From Verrucomicrobiota bacterium JB022 (GTDB lineage: Bacteria > Verrucomicrobiota > Verrucomicrobiia > Opitutales > Oceanipulchritudinaceae), in NCBI GenBank assembly GCA_030673845.1, contig JAUTCQ010000015.1, positions 186,001 to 250,000 of the forward strand: DNA of 64,000 bases, read 5' to 3'. This document shows positions 26,527 to 35,142 of the stretch, one piece after another; the first letter of the stretch is position 1, and each line of letters begins with the position of its first letter. The notes beneath the pieces were generated by a model, which worked only from the letters and a program-made list of their open reading frames with translations, was not told where the DNA came from and ran no database searches. The position numbers and the translations under genes were made by a program.

Positions 26527-27231
26527 ATGACTGACACGCCGCGTCCGCGCCGACGCGACACCACCCACGCCATTCCGCCGAGCAAACGCTGGCTGCTCTA
26601 CCTGATCGCCTTTGTGGCCGATTGGTGGATGCGCAGCCTGCGGATCAAGATGGATGCGGAATCGCACCGGGTGTTTCGCGAGACTCCGGCGCCGGCCATT
26701 TTTGTGCTCTGGCACAACCGTTGCCTCATCAACCAGGAGATCTACCGCCGCTTCCGCAAGCCGCACGGGCACCGCCTCTGCGGGCTCGTCAGCCGCAGCA
26801 AAGACGGCGCGTGGCTGGCTGCGCTCTTCGAGCTATGGGGCACGCGCCCTGTGCGCGGCAGCACCAAGCGGGGCGGCACCGAGGCCGTGCGCGAGCTCGT
26901 GCGCGTGATCCGCGACGAAAAGCTCGATACGGGCATCACGGTCGACGGCCCCCGTGGTCCGCTCTATCACGTGCACCAGGGTGCGGCGCTCCTGACCGTG
27001 CTCACCCGCGCGCCCATCGTGCTGACGGGCATCCGCTACCATCAGTTTTTCCGCCTGCCCAGCTGGGACGCCTTCTTCGTGCCCCTGCCGTTCAGCAAAG
27101 TCACGCTGACGATGCGCGCGGTCGACAGCGTGACCGACACCTGGGGGCGCGACCGCGACGCCGTCGCCGCCGGAATGGAAGCCGCGCTCAAGGAAGTCTC
27201 TGCAGGGACGGACCCGAAGCGCGGGATCTAG
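26527..27231 (+). CDS. DUF374 lysophospholipid-acyltransferase-like protein
   Basis: 234 residues from ATG 26527; an upstream in-frame start would run through the palindromes and is not used. It has a membrane-proximal helix (WLLYLIAFVADWWMRSL), then AIFVLWHNRCLI (the HxxxxxD-like acyltransferase region), GLVSRSKDGAWLAALFELWG, RGSTKRGGTEAVRELV and TVDGPRGPLYHVHQGA. This is the DUF374 family, related to lysophospholipid and lipid A acyltransferases, and acts at the inner membrane. The acceptor is unknown. It precedes recQ on the same strand by about 100 bp. Confidence 0.85.
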   Translation: MTDTPRPRRRDTTHAIPPSKRWLLYLIAFVADWWMRSLRIKMDAESHRVFRETPAPAIFVLWHNRCLINQEIYRRFRKPHGHRLCGLVSRSKDGAWLAALFELWGTRPVRGSTKRGGTEAVRELVRVIRDEKLDTGITVDGPRGPLYHVHQGAALLTVLTRAPIVLTGIRYHQFFRLPSWDAFFVPLPFSKVTLTMRAVDSVTDTWGRDRDAVAAGMEAALKEVSAGTDPKRGI

Positions 27232-27333
27232 CTGTTTCTGTGCGACCTCACGTTGCTTCCGTTTGCCATGATCGCTTTGGCGCTATTCGATGGTTTACGT
27301 CGGGCCGCATCCGGGTTTGTGTGGAAGGTGAGG

Positions 27334-29439
27334 ATGCGAGAACAAGCAAGACAGGCGTTGGCGCGCCACTTCGGCTTTTCGGCCTTCCGCGCGCCGCAGG
27401 AGGATATCGTGACGGCTGTGCTGGAAAAGCGCGACGTGCTCGTCATCATGCCCACCGGCGGCGGCAAGAGCCTGTGCTATCAGCTGCCCGCGCTGCTGAT
27501 GGAGGGGGTGACGGTGGTCGTGTCCCCGCTCATCGCCCTGATGAAAGACCAGGTGGACGCGCTGCAGGCCCGTGGCATCGCCGCTGCCATGATCAACAGC
27601 AGCCAGAGCTGGAACGACCAGCTCGCCATCCTCGACGACCTGCGCGAGGGGCGGCTGAAGCTGATCTACGTGGCCCCCGAGCGTTTCCGGGCCGAGAGCT
27701 TTCGCCGCGCGCTGCAGGGCATCCCGATCGCACGACTGGCAATTGACGAAGCGCACTGCCTTTCCCAATGGGGGCACGACTTCCGCCCGGATTACCTGCG
27801 GCTGGGCGAGGCCCGCAAGGCGATGGGCAACCCGCCTTGCCTCGCGCTGACCGCCACCGCTACGCCCGAGGTGCGTCGAGACATCCTCGACACGCTGGAG
27901 CTGAGCGAACCGGCGACCTATGTGGCGGGTTTCAGCCGCAAGAATCTCGCCTTCCGCATCAGCCGGGTGGAGAAGGACGAGCACAAGATGGTGCGGATCA
28001 AGAGCCTCGTGGAGGCCCACCGCACGGGCATTATTTATTGCGCCACCCGCAAGAGCACCGAGGCCGTCTCGGAGTGGCTCAACTGCGAGCATATCGACCA
28101 CGTCGTCTACCACGGCGGCCTGAGCGACGACGCCCGCAGCCAGGCGCAAGAGCGCTTCCTGCGTCGCGAAGTGGGCGTGGCGGTCGCGACCAACGCCTTT
28201 GGCATGGGCATCGACCGGGCCGACGTGCGCTTTGTCTGTCACTACGAGCTGCCGGGCAGCATCGAAGCCTATTATCAGGAGGCGGGCCGCGCCGGTCGCG
28301 ATGGCAAGGAGAGTGTGTGCGAGCTGCTTTTTCGCCCCAGCGACCGCCGGGTGCAGGAGTTTTTCCTCGATGGTGCCAACCCGCCACCCGCGCTCGTCCA
28401 CCAGGTCTTTACGACCCTCAAGCTCCATGCCGACGACCAGGGCGAAGTGCTGCTCTCCATCGACGACCTCACGGCAAAGGTCGGGCCCGGCACCAACCCG
28501 ATGGGCGTGGGCACCAGCCTCGGTCTTTTGACCCGGTCGGGCGTGATCGAGCGCTTCGACGTGGCAGGCCAGCGCATCCGGGGCACGCGGTTGAAAAACC
28601 CGGGTATGAAGGCACGCGAATTGCCGCTCGATACCCCGGCGATGGATGAAAAGCGCCGCCGCGATTACCAGAAGCTGGAGCGCATGATCGACCTGTGCCA
28701 CGCGCCGGGCTGTCGCCAGCAGGCGATCCTGCGCTACTTTGGCGAGCAGTCGGGCGAGACCTGCGGCAAGTGCGACCGCTGCGCCCGCCGTTCCGGTTCC
28801 GACCTGCGCGAGGGCAACGCCGAGGAGGTGCTGCAGCTACGCAAGGCATTGAGCGGGGTTGCGCGCATGAGCCGTCGCGAGGACACCTACAGCTTTATCC
28901 CGCGCTTTGGCCGCACGAAGATCATGGCCTGCCTGCGTGGCAGCGAGCGCGAGGATCTCAAGGAGGCCGGCCTGCACGAGCTTTCGACCTACGGGCTGCT
29001 CAAGGACATGCCGCAGGCCCACCTGCGCGCGCTGTTCGACGAGATGGAGGCATCGGGCCTGATCGAGACCAGCGGCGACGAATACCGCCTCGTCGGCCTG
29101 ACCGAGCTGGGCGCGCGCGTCATGCTCGACGGTGACACCGTGAAGCTGCGTTGGCCCGCCACCGCCGCCAGCCCCTCGGGGGAAGACGAGATCGACTACG
29201 ACCGCCACCTCTACGACGAGCTGGTACGCCTGCGCAACCAGATGGCCCGCGAGCGCAAGAACGCCCCCGCCTATACCATCTTTCCCAACCGCGTGCTCAA
29301 GCACCTCGCGGCCAAAAAGCCGCAAACGGCCGCCGAGGCCCAGGAGCTGCCCGGTATCGGCCCCGCCAAAGCCAAGAGCATTCTCCCGCGCTTCCTCAAA
29401 GTGATCCAGGCCCATGCGCGCGGCGGAGCCGTGGCGTAG
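27334..29439 (+). CDS. recQ: ATP-dependent DNA helicase RecQ
   Basis: About 701 residues from ATG 27334, preceded by GGAAGGTGAGG; an ATG at 27280 or earlier start at 27253 is possible. It has helicase motif I MPTGGGKSLCYQLP, motif II DEAHCLSQWG, motif VI-type QEAGRAGRDG, then the RecQ zinc-binding region (CRQQAILRYF, CGKCDRC). A winged-helix RQC domain and a C-terminal HRDC domain (LVRLRNQMARE; ELPGIGPAKAKSIL) complete it. It unwinds DNA 3'-5' in recombination and fork repair. Full-length, no defects. Confidence 0.96.
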   Translation: MREQARQALARHFGFSAFRAPQEDIVTAVLEKRDVLVIMPTGGGKSLCYQLPALLMEGVTVVVSPLIALMKDQVDALQARGIAAAMINSSQSWNDQLAILDDLREGRLKLIYVAPERFRAESFRRALQGIPIARLAIDEAHCLSQWGHDFRPDYLRLGEARKAMGNPPCLALTATATPEVRRDILDTLELSEPATYVAGFSRKNLAFRISRVEKDEHKMVRIKSLVEAHRTGIIYCATRKSTEAVSEWLNCEHIDHVVYHGGLSDDARSQAQERFLRREVGVAVATNAFGMGIDRADVRFVCHYELPGSIEAYYQEAGRAGRDGKESVCELLFRPSDRRVQEFFLDGANPPPALVHQVFTTLKLHADDQGEVLLSIDDLTAKVGPGTNPMGVGTSLGLLTRSGVIERFDVAGQRIRGTRLKNPGMKARELPLDTPAMDEKRRRDYQKLERMIDLCHAPGCRQQAILRYFGEQSGETCGKCDRCARRSGSDLREGNAEEVLQLRKALSGVARMSRREDTYSFIPRFGRTKIMACLRGSEREDLKEAGLHELSTYGLLKDMPQAHLRALFDEMEASGLIETSGDEYRLVGLTELGARVMLDGDTVKLRWPATAASPSGEDEIDYDRHLYDELVRLRNQMARERKNAPAYTIFPNRVLKHLAAKKPQTAAEAQELPGIGPAKAKSILPRFLKVIQAHARGGAVA

Positions 29440-29526
29440 GAGGGAAGCAATCCCATTCCTGCAGGAAACGGAAGCACCAAGGGTGGATGGGCCCCAACCT
29501 GATCTTGATTGGGTGCCAAGACTCCC

Positions 29527-29553
29527 AAAAAATGGAGTTCAGCTCCATTTTGT
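29527..29553. terminator. Bidirectional terminator between recQ and lptE
   Basis: A perfect 9-bp stem, AAAATGGAG with CTCCATTTT, around TTCAG. It is flanked by A-runs on the left and TTTTGTT on the right, placed between the convergent recQ and lptE ends. The rest of 29440-29673 contains a GGCGC/GCGCC hairpin but no gene. Confidence 0.6.
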
Positions 29554-29673
29554 TGCCTGCTTTACAATCCAGATCGGCGCAGAGCGCCGCACTCCATCGC
29601 GCGGTGGAAGGTAGCTACCTTAAATAACCTCTCAGGATAGAGAGTGTCGGCTCCCGTTTCTTTCTTCAACCCG

Positions 29674-30201
29674 CTACTCGCCCCAGCCGAGGGGCTCGGT
29701 GTCGAGGATCTTGCGGGCGAGCTCGTCGAGTGCGTCGGGAGAGAGCTGGTAAATGGCGTCGGGGAGGTTTTGACGCGAAACGAGCAGGCTGGATGCGTCG
29801 ACGCGGGCTTCGTGCAGCACTTCTTCGCTCACGGCGTCGCGCCAGACGATGTCGGCCTGCACGGCCAGCTCAAAAGTCAGGTCGCGCCCGGTGTCTTCGG
29901 GCAGGCTGGCGCGCGGGGTGGGCACGGCCTGGATCAGTGTCACTTCGAGCACGTAGTCGGCGACATCGAGGTCGCCCGAAAGCTTATGCCCGGGGCGGTT
30001 GATCAGGCGCTCTTCGAGGCGCAAAGTCAGGGTGGGTGAGGCCAAGGGCAGGCCGCTCTGGTTGACCACCGGCTCGATATAGACGTGGCTGATCTCCTGA
30101 CGCTGGCCGGCGGCTGCCGTGCCCCATTGGTAATGCTGGCAGCCGGTAAGCGCGGCGAGGCTCAGGCAGAGTCCCAGGGAGGTGAAGCGCAGGAGGCTCA
30201 T
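29674..30201 (-). CDS. lptE: LptE-like outer membrane lipoprotein
   Basis: A 175-residue protein with lipoprotein signal peptide and lipobox LAALTGCQHYQWG. The mature part resembles the LptE alpha/beta fold: ISHVYIEPVVNQSGLP, LTLRLEERLINRPG, and DYVLEVTLIQA. LptE plugs LptD for lipopolysaccharide insertion at the outer membrane. Its start overlaps bamD as ATGA, and it is the last gene of the rpmF-plsX-fabH-bamD-lptE unit, which fits an envelope role. The assignment is by pattern and context. Confidence 0.75.
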   Translation of the reverse strand: MSLLRFTSLGLCLSLAALTGCQHYQWGTAAAGQRQEISHVYIEPVVNQSGLPLASPTLTLRLEERLINRPGHKLSGDLDVADYVLEVTLIQAVPTPRASLPEDTGRDLTFELAVQADIVWRDAVSEEVLHEARVDASSLLVSRQNLPDAIYQLSPDALDELARKILDTEPLGWGE

Positions 30202-31292
30202 TCGACGCGGGCGGCATCGCCTTCGGCAGCCGAAGCGGCCGGGCTGTCCGGAAGGTTGTCGACCGGGCCGGCTTCGACCGGCTGGGAAACCGTTTCACCA
30301 GCAGGGGTGTCGGGCTCGGGTTCGCCTTCTTCGGCGCGGATTTCGGCGATGCGGGCGAGCAGTTCGCGCGCTTCCTGGGCGGCTTCGGAATCGGGCGCGA
30401 GGGTGATGGCCTCGTTCAGGAAGATGGAGGCGGCGGTGTAGTCGTCGCGGTAGCGGAAGAAGTAGCGGCCCAGCACGAGCTTGCTGCGGGCGTTGAGGTC
30501 GAGCATCTCTTCGAGGCCCTGCTCGGCCTGGGAGACTTCGTTCTCGTTGGGGAAAAGGATCAGGTAATCGCGGTAGTAGTTGATCGCTTCGCGGGTCGCG
30601 CCTTGGTCGTAGAGCGCACCGGAGGTCTCGGCGGCGAAGGTGGTGGCCAGTTCGAGGTAGGCGTCGTCGGTCAGCTGCCCGTTGGGGTAGAGGTTGATCA
30701 TGCGGTCGAGCGCGTCCACCGCCTGGATCGTCTTGCCATTATACTGGTAGATCCGGGCCATGTTCATCAACGCCAGCGGGGCAAACTCGCTGTAGGGGGC
30801 GTTGAGCACGATCATCTCGAAGTGCGCAGCCGAGGTATTGTACTTCTTGTAGGGGAAGACGAAGAGGAAGCTCAGGCCCTTGCCCTCGGCTTCGGCCAGG
30901 GCGATCTCGAACTGCAGACGGATGACTTCGTTGAAGTGCGGATATTCCGGGTAGCGCCCGATGATCTGCTGCAGGGCCTCGAAGGCCGGAGTGTATTTGG
31001 CGTCTTCGTAGCGGGCGCGGCCACGCAGGAAGAGCGCCTGAGCGGCGTAGGAGGAAAGGGGGTAGCGGCGGGCGAGGCGCTTCGTCAGGTCGGCCGCTTC
31101 GTCGAAGTCTCCCTTGTCAAACTCACGCTGAGCGCGTTCGAAGAGTGGGCGAGCGGCAATATCCTGCTCATCCGCGCTCATCTGGGCGGGTTCGATGCCA
31201 CGATCGAAGGGGTTCCACCAGGCAGCGTGGGTGTTGGGGGTAAGGGTGGCGGCGGCCAGCCCAAGGAGGGAGATCAGACGGAATCGCACCAT
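30198..31292 (-). CDS. bamD: BamD-like outer membrane assembly protein (TPR)
   Basis: About 364 residues from ATG 31292. Signal peptide FRLISLLGLAAATLTPNTHA, but without a lipobox cysteine, unlike E. coli BamD. TPR-like repeats follow (FERAQREFDKGDFDEAADLT; YPLSSYAAQALFLRGRARY; FAPLALMNMARIYQYNGKTI), typical of BamD/YfiO. The C-terminus is an acidic, proline-rich tail of about 50 residues. BamD helps BamA fold outer membrane beta-barrels. It begins 8 bp after fabH. The missing lipid anchor is a real difference from the proteobacterial protein. Confidence 0.8.
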   Translation of the reverse strand: MVRFRLISLLGLAAATLTPNTHAAWWNPFDRGIEPAQMSADEQDIAARPLFERAQREFDKGDFDEAADLTKRLARRYPLSSYAAQALFLRGRARYEDAKYTPAFEALQQIIGRYPEYPHFNEVIRLQFEIALAEAEGKGLSFLFVFPYKKYNTSAAHFEMIVLNAPYSEFAPLALMNMARIYQYNGKTIQAVDALDRMINLYPNGQLTDDAYLELATTFAAETSGALYDQGATREAINYYRDYLILFPNENEVSQAEQGLEEMLDLNARSKLVLGRYFFRYRDDYTAASIFLNEAITLAPDSEAAQEARELLARIAEIRAEEGEPEPDTPAGETVSQPVEAGPVDNLPDSPAASAAEGDAARVE

Positions 31293-31300
31293 GACGGATT

Positions 31301-32302
31301 TTAGAACCACTTTGCGAGCGTTGCGCCCCAGGTCAAGCCCCCGCCAAAGGCCACCATCAGCAGATAGTCGCCTTTTTGCAGGCGGCCAGCGCGGCGGGCT
31401 TCGTCGAGTGCGAGCGGGATGGAGGCGGAGGAGGTGTTGCCGTAGCGGTCGAGGTTAATGACGATACGGTCCATCGAGACGTTCATTCTTTCGGCCATCG
31501 CCTCGATGATGCGGGTATTGGCTTGGTGGGGCACAAAGAGTTTGAGCTGTTCGGCCGAGACGCCGTGGGCAGCCATCAGGTCTTGCGAGATCTGGCCCAT
31601 CACGCGCACGGCGTGTTTGAAGACTTCGCGCCCGTTCATGTAGATCGTGTCGGGCGCAAACTCGAGATCGACCGGCCAGGTGGGGGCCTGGGTGGGCATC
31701 ATGGGCACGCACAGGATGTGGTTTTCATTCCCGTCGGCACCCAAGCGGGTTTCGAGCAGGCCATAGCCCGGCTCGTCTTCGAGGCCGAGCACGACGGCCC
31801 CGGCGCCGTCGCCAAAGAGCACGCAGGTGGTCCGGTCTTTCCAGTTGAGGATGCGCGACATGACGTCGGCACCGATCACGAGGGCGCGGCGGTGCCCATG
31901 GCGGCGCATCAGCGCGTCGGCCACATCGAGCACGTAAGGGAACCCGGCGCAGGCCGCCTCCAGGTCCATTGCCGGGCAAGGTTTGATGCCCAGTTGCCGC
32001 TGCACAATGGTCGCCACGTTGGGGAAGGCCATGTCGGGCGTGCAAGTGCCCACGACAATCAGGTCGATGTCCTGTGCGGCTACCCCGGCATTGGCCAAGG
32101 CGTTGCGCGCGGCCTCGGTGGCCAGGACGGAGGTGGTTTCATGCTCAGCGGCGATCCGGCGCTCACGGATACCCGTCCGTGGACGGATCCAGGCATCAGA
32201 GGTATCGACAAACTGGGCGAGATCGTCGTTGGTCATCACACGGGCGGGGGCGTAGCTCCCCGTGCCGAGGATGACGACCGACTTGTTCCAGGCACTGCTC
32301 AT
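31301..32302 (-). CDS. fabH: 3-oxoacyl-ACP synthase III (FabH)
   Basis: A 333-residue thiolase-fold enzyme. The catalytic Cys is near residue 118 in DLEAACAGFPYVLD. The His is in LFVPHQANTRIIEAM and the Asn in NLDRYGNTSSASIP, completing the Cys-His-Asn triad. FabH condenses acetyl-CoA (or other acyl-CoA) with malonyl-ACP to start fatty acid synthesis. It follows plsX by 94 bp and precedes bamD, in the conserved rpmF-plsX-fabH order. Confidence 0.97.
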   Translation of the reverse strand: MSSAWNKSVVILGTGSYAPARVMTNDDLAQFVDTSDAWIRPRTGIRERRIAAEHETTSVLATEAARNALANAGVAAQDIDLIVVGTCTPDMAFPNVATIVQRQLGIKPCPAMDLEAACAGFPYVLDVADALMRRHGHRRALVIGADVMSRILNWKDRTTCVLFGDGAGAVVLGLEDEPGYGLLETRLGADGNENHILCVPMMPTQAPTWPVDLEFAPDTIYMNGREVFKHAVRVMGQISQDLMAAHGVSAEQLKLFVPHQANTRIIEAMAERMNVSMDRIVINLDRYGNTSSASIPLALDEARRAGRLQKGDYLLMVAFGGGLTWGATLAKWF

Positions 32303-32396
32303 CTCGGAAAAAGGTCAGCAAGATCGCTTTGCCGCCACCTGTCAAGGAGGCAGGCAGGCGGGGGTGGGCAAGAGGCGCGCTCGGGTGAGGCGCGCA

Positions 32397-33464
32397 TTAC
32401 GCTTCCGACGGGGCGGGAGCGGCTTTCAGGCGCTCATTGGCCCAGAGCACATCGTTGTGCACGTGGGAGATCAGCTTGCGCTCGACCACTTGGGCGGCGA
32501 TGCGGATGGCGTTGGCGATGGCTTCGCGGCTGCTGCTGCCGTGGGCTTTGAGCACGGTGCCGCGCAGGCCGAGCAGGGGGGCGCCGCCGTAGCGTTCGGG
32601 GCTGAGGCGGTGCTTCATGCGGCTGATGGCAGGCTTGAGGAGCAGGCCGCCGATGGCGGTCAAGGGCTGGGCCTTGGCCTCCTGCTTCAGCACGCGGTTG
32701 ATCATCTTGTAGAGCGCCTCGCTCGATTTGAGGACGACGTTGCCGGTAAAGCCGTCGGTCACGACCACGTCCACCTCGCCATTGAAGAGGTGGAAGCCTT
32801 CGATCAGGCCTACGTAGTTGAGGCGGTCGTCCTGTGCGGCGAGGAATTTCAGCAACTCGTGGGTGCGGGAGGTCAGCTCCGTCCCCTTGCCTTCTTCGGT
32901 GCCGATGCTGAGCAAGCCGATGCGGGGCTTTTCGATGCTCAGGGCGTCGCGGGCGTAGGCATTGCCCATCAGGGCGTAGTGCACCAGGTGCTCGGGCTTG
33001 GCCATGGGGTTGGCACCAGCATCGAGCAAGAGAAAGTGGCCGTTTTCGGAGGGCCAGACGGTGGCCAGCGCAGCGCGGTCGACTCCATCCAGCGTGCGCA
33101 GGCGCAGTTGGCCGGCGGCCATCAGGGCTCCGGTGTTGCCGCACGAGATGCCTGCCTGGCAAGTGCCGTCGCGCACCAGCTCGACGGTGCGAACGAGCGA
33201 GGCGTCTTTTTTCTGCCGGATGGCCTGCAGCGGCTTGTCCGACATTTCCACCACCTGCGAGGCGTGGAAGATCTGCACCCGCGAGTCGTTGGCAAGGCCG
33301 GCACCCTTGAGCGCCTCCTGGATTTGGGCTTCGTCGCCGACGATCACCACGCCGTCGAGCGCTTCACCTTTTTTGATGGCTTCGGCCGCACCTGCGACCA
33401 TTTCCTGCACGCCGAGGTCGGCGCCCATGGCGTCCAGTGCGATGGTTCGGGCTGAATCCCCCAT
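32397..33464 (-). CDS. plsX: Phosphate acyltransferase PlsX
   Basis: 355 residues from ATG 33464. It starts MGDSARTIALDAMGADLGVQ (conserved DAMGGD-type motif), with GNTGALMAAG, SIGTEEGKGTEL and VVTDGFTGNVVLKSSE typical of PlsX. It converts acyl-ACP to acyl-phosphate, the first step of phospholipid synthesis through PlsY. It lies 73 bp downstream of rpmF on the same strand and upstream of fabH. Confidence 0.96.
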   Translation of the reverse strand: MGDSARTIALDAMGADLGVQEMVAGAAEAIKKGEALDGVVIVGDEAQIQEALKGAGLANDSRVQIFHASQVVEMSDKPLQAIRQKKDASLVRTVELVRDGTCQAGISCGNTGALMAAGQLRLRTLDGVDRAALATVWPSENGHFLLLDAGANPMAKPEHLVHYALMGNAYARDALSIEKPRIGLLSIGTEEGKGTELTSRTHELLKFLAAQDDRLNYVGLIEGFHLFNGEVDVVVTDGFTGNVVLKSSEALYKMINRVLKQEAKAQPLTAIGGLLLKPAISRMKHRLSPERYGGAPLLGLRGTVLKAHGSSSREAIANAIRIAAQVVERKLISHVHNDVLWANERLKAAPAPSEA

Positions 33465-33537
33465 AATCGGGCAAAAGAAAGCCGGTCTGAGTGAGACCGG
33501 CAAGCTTGTAAAAAGTGACTCCTGAAACCGAGATCGA

Positions 33538-33720
33538 CTAGATCTGGTCGACCTCGATGATCTGACGGCCGCGGTACATCCCGTTGACCGGGTTCACGCG
33601 GTGCGGGCGGAAGGCGGAGCCGTCGGTCGGGTCCTTGGCCAGTTGGGGCGCGGTGTAGCGGTTGCCGCCGCGGCGGGTGCGGGAGCGCTGCTTGGAGGTC
33701 TTGCGTTTCGGCTGGGCCAT
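33538..33720 (-). CDS. rpmF: 50S ribosomal protein L32
   Basis: 60 residues, MAQPKRKTSKQRSRTRRGGN followed by a tail with FRPHRVNPVNGMYRGRQII, matching L32. The paired zinc cysteines present in some L32 proteins are absent, so it is the zinc-free form. It opens the rpmF-plsX-fabH operon; the yceD/DUF177 gene that often precedes it is missing. Confidence 0.96.
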   Translation of the reverse strand: MAQPKRKTSKQRSRTRRGGNRYTAPQLAKDPTDGSAFRPHRVNPVNGMYRGRQIIEVDQI

Positions 33721-33823
33721 GGTCTTGGAAAGTCTTTAGAGATTAAAGAAAAGGAAAGAAAAAATGCCTCCCCGCACTCCCTGTCAAGCGGGAAAATAGG
33801 TACGGGCGGAGGGAAATCGGGTT

Positions 33824-33987
33824 GAACAGAAGGAAACGAAGTAAACGAAGGAGTTTTGGAAAAAGGAATTCTGAACAGAAGAACGCGAAGAGCGCAAAGC
33901 GTGCTTAAAAAACAAAGCTGCCGCACCGGACCTTCGTGTTCTTTGCGTTCTTCTGTTAAAGAAAACTCTTCGTTTCCTTCTGTGAAC
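33824..33987. repeat. Nested double inverted repeat (CAGAAG/ACGAAG family)
   Basis: The outer arms are GAACAGAAGGAAACGAAG... (33824) and its complement ...CTTCGTTTCCTTCTGTGAAC (ending 33987). Inside are inner arms GAACAGAAGAACGCGAAG (33873) and the complement of TTTGCGTTCTTCTGTT (ending 33957). This gives four copies of one motif arranged as two nested hairpins. It fills the space between uppP and rpmF, which are transcribed in the same direction. Confidence 0.75.
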
Positions 33988-33998
33988 CCCCTTCTTTT

Positions 33999-35057
33999 CT
34001 ATCCGGCGATGAGGCCGAAGTAGACGACCACGACCAGCGTGAGACCGAGGCGGTACCAGGCGAAGACGCTCAGGCCGTGGCGGCTGAGGTAGGAGACGAG
34101 CCACTTCACGGCGAAGGCGGCGAAGAGCATCGCCACGATGCAGCCAAAGAGCACCGGCCCGAGGTCGAGCACGCGCATCATGTCGGCCCCGTCCTGGACG
34201 GTCTTGTAGGCGGCGGCGGCGGTCAGGGTGATGAGGCCGAGCAGGAAGCTGAATTCGGCGGCGCGTGCCGGGGAGAGGCCGACCACGTAGCCGCCGACGA
34301 TGGTCATCATGCTGCGGCTGGTGCCGGGCCACATGGCAACGCACTGGAGGAAGCCGATGGTCAGGCTCTGCAACAGGGCGAGGTCGGGCAGGTCGGGGCC
34401 GCTGTCGGGTTTCATCTCGCCATGACGGCGGCGGCGCCATCTTTCGACCCCGAACATCAGCAGCGAGCCCGCGAAGAGGGCAACCGCTACCGGCCAGACG
34501 CCGAAGAGGTAGGCCTCGATCACGTCATTGAAAAGCAGGCCGAGCACGGCGGCGGGCAGGAAGGCCACCCCGAGGTTGAGGGCGAGGCGGAAGCCGCGAA
34601 AATTCTCCTCCGGGTCGCCGATGCGCACGCCAAAGTGGCCCAGCGCCCAGCAAACGCTGCCCTTGGAGGCGTGCCAGATGCGCCGCCAGTAGATCAGCAG
34701 CACGGCGGCGATGGCCCCCCCCTGGATCACGATCGCATAAGCGTCGGCGGCCTGCTTCAAGGTATAGGGCTCGCCCGCGCTGTCGACGATCTGGGCACCC
34801 GTGTCGTCATACATCACATCCTGCAAATCGAGGCCCAGCCAGGCATTGGTCAGCAGCAGGTGCCCGGTGGAGGAGACGGGCAGATACTCCGTCAAGCCCT
34901 CGACCGCGCCGAGGATCAAGGCATCCATATACGTCAACTGCCGGGAGTCGTCCGCCATCACGTCGGGCGGGGTTTCCTCGGGGGCAGTCTCCGCCTGGGC
35001 GGCAAGAGGGCATATGAAGGCAACTAGAGCGAAAACCAGAGCGAAGAGGCGAGCCAT
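33999..35057 (-). CDS. uppP: Undecaprenyl-diphosphatase (UppP/BacA)
   Basis: 352 residues from ATG 35057, longer than the usual ~270. A signal-like N-terminus (FALVFALVAFICPLAAQA) is followed by the first signature ILGAVEGLTEYLPVSSTGHL and the second WPGTSRSMMTIVGGYVVGL, with multiple membrane helices. A charged insert of about 25 residues (YDDTGAQIVDSAGEPY) sits after the first motif. The enzyme recycles undecaprenyl pyrophosphate for peptidoglycan and polysaccharide synthesis. It is divergent from trpD (85 bp apart). Confidence 0.94.
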   Translation of the reverse strand: MARLFALVFALVAFICPLAAQAETAPEETPPDVMADDSRQLTYMDALILGAVEGLTEYLPVSSTGHLLLTNAWLGLDLQDVMYDDTGAQIVDSAGEPYTLKQAADAYAIVIQGGAIAAVLLIYWRRIWHASKGSVCWALGHFGVRIGDPEENFRGFRLALNLGVAFLPAAVLGLLFNDVIEAYLFGVWPVAVALFAGSLLMFGVERWRRRRHGEMKPDSGPDLPDLALLQSLTIGFLQCVAMWPGTSRSMMTIVGGYVVGLSPARAAEFSFLLGLITLTAAAAYKTVQDGADMMRVLDLGPVLFGCIVAMLFAAFAVKWLVSYLSRHGLSVFAWYRLGLTLVVVVYFGLIAG

Positions 35058-35142
35058 GCGCTGCAGGGAAGCGCCTGTTTGGCGATGGCGCAACCTCGTA
35101 GTGGGCTTTTCGCTTGTCCCCCAGCGCATAGGGCAGTAATCC

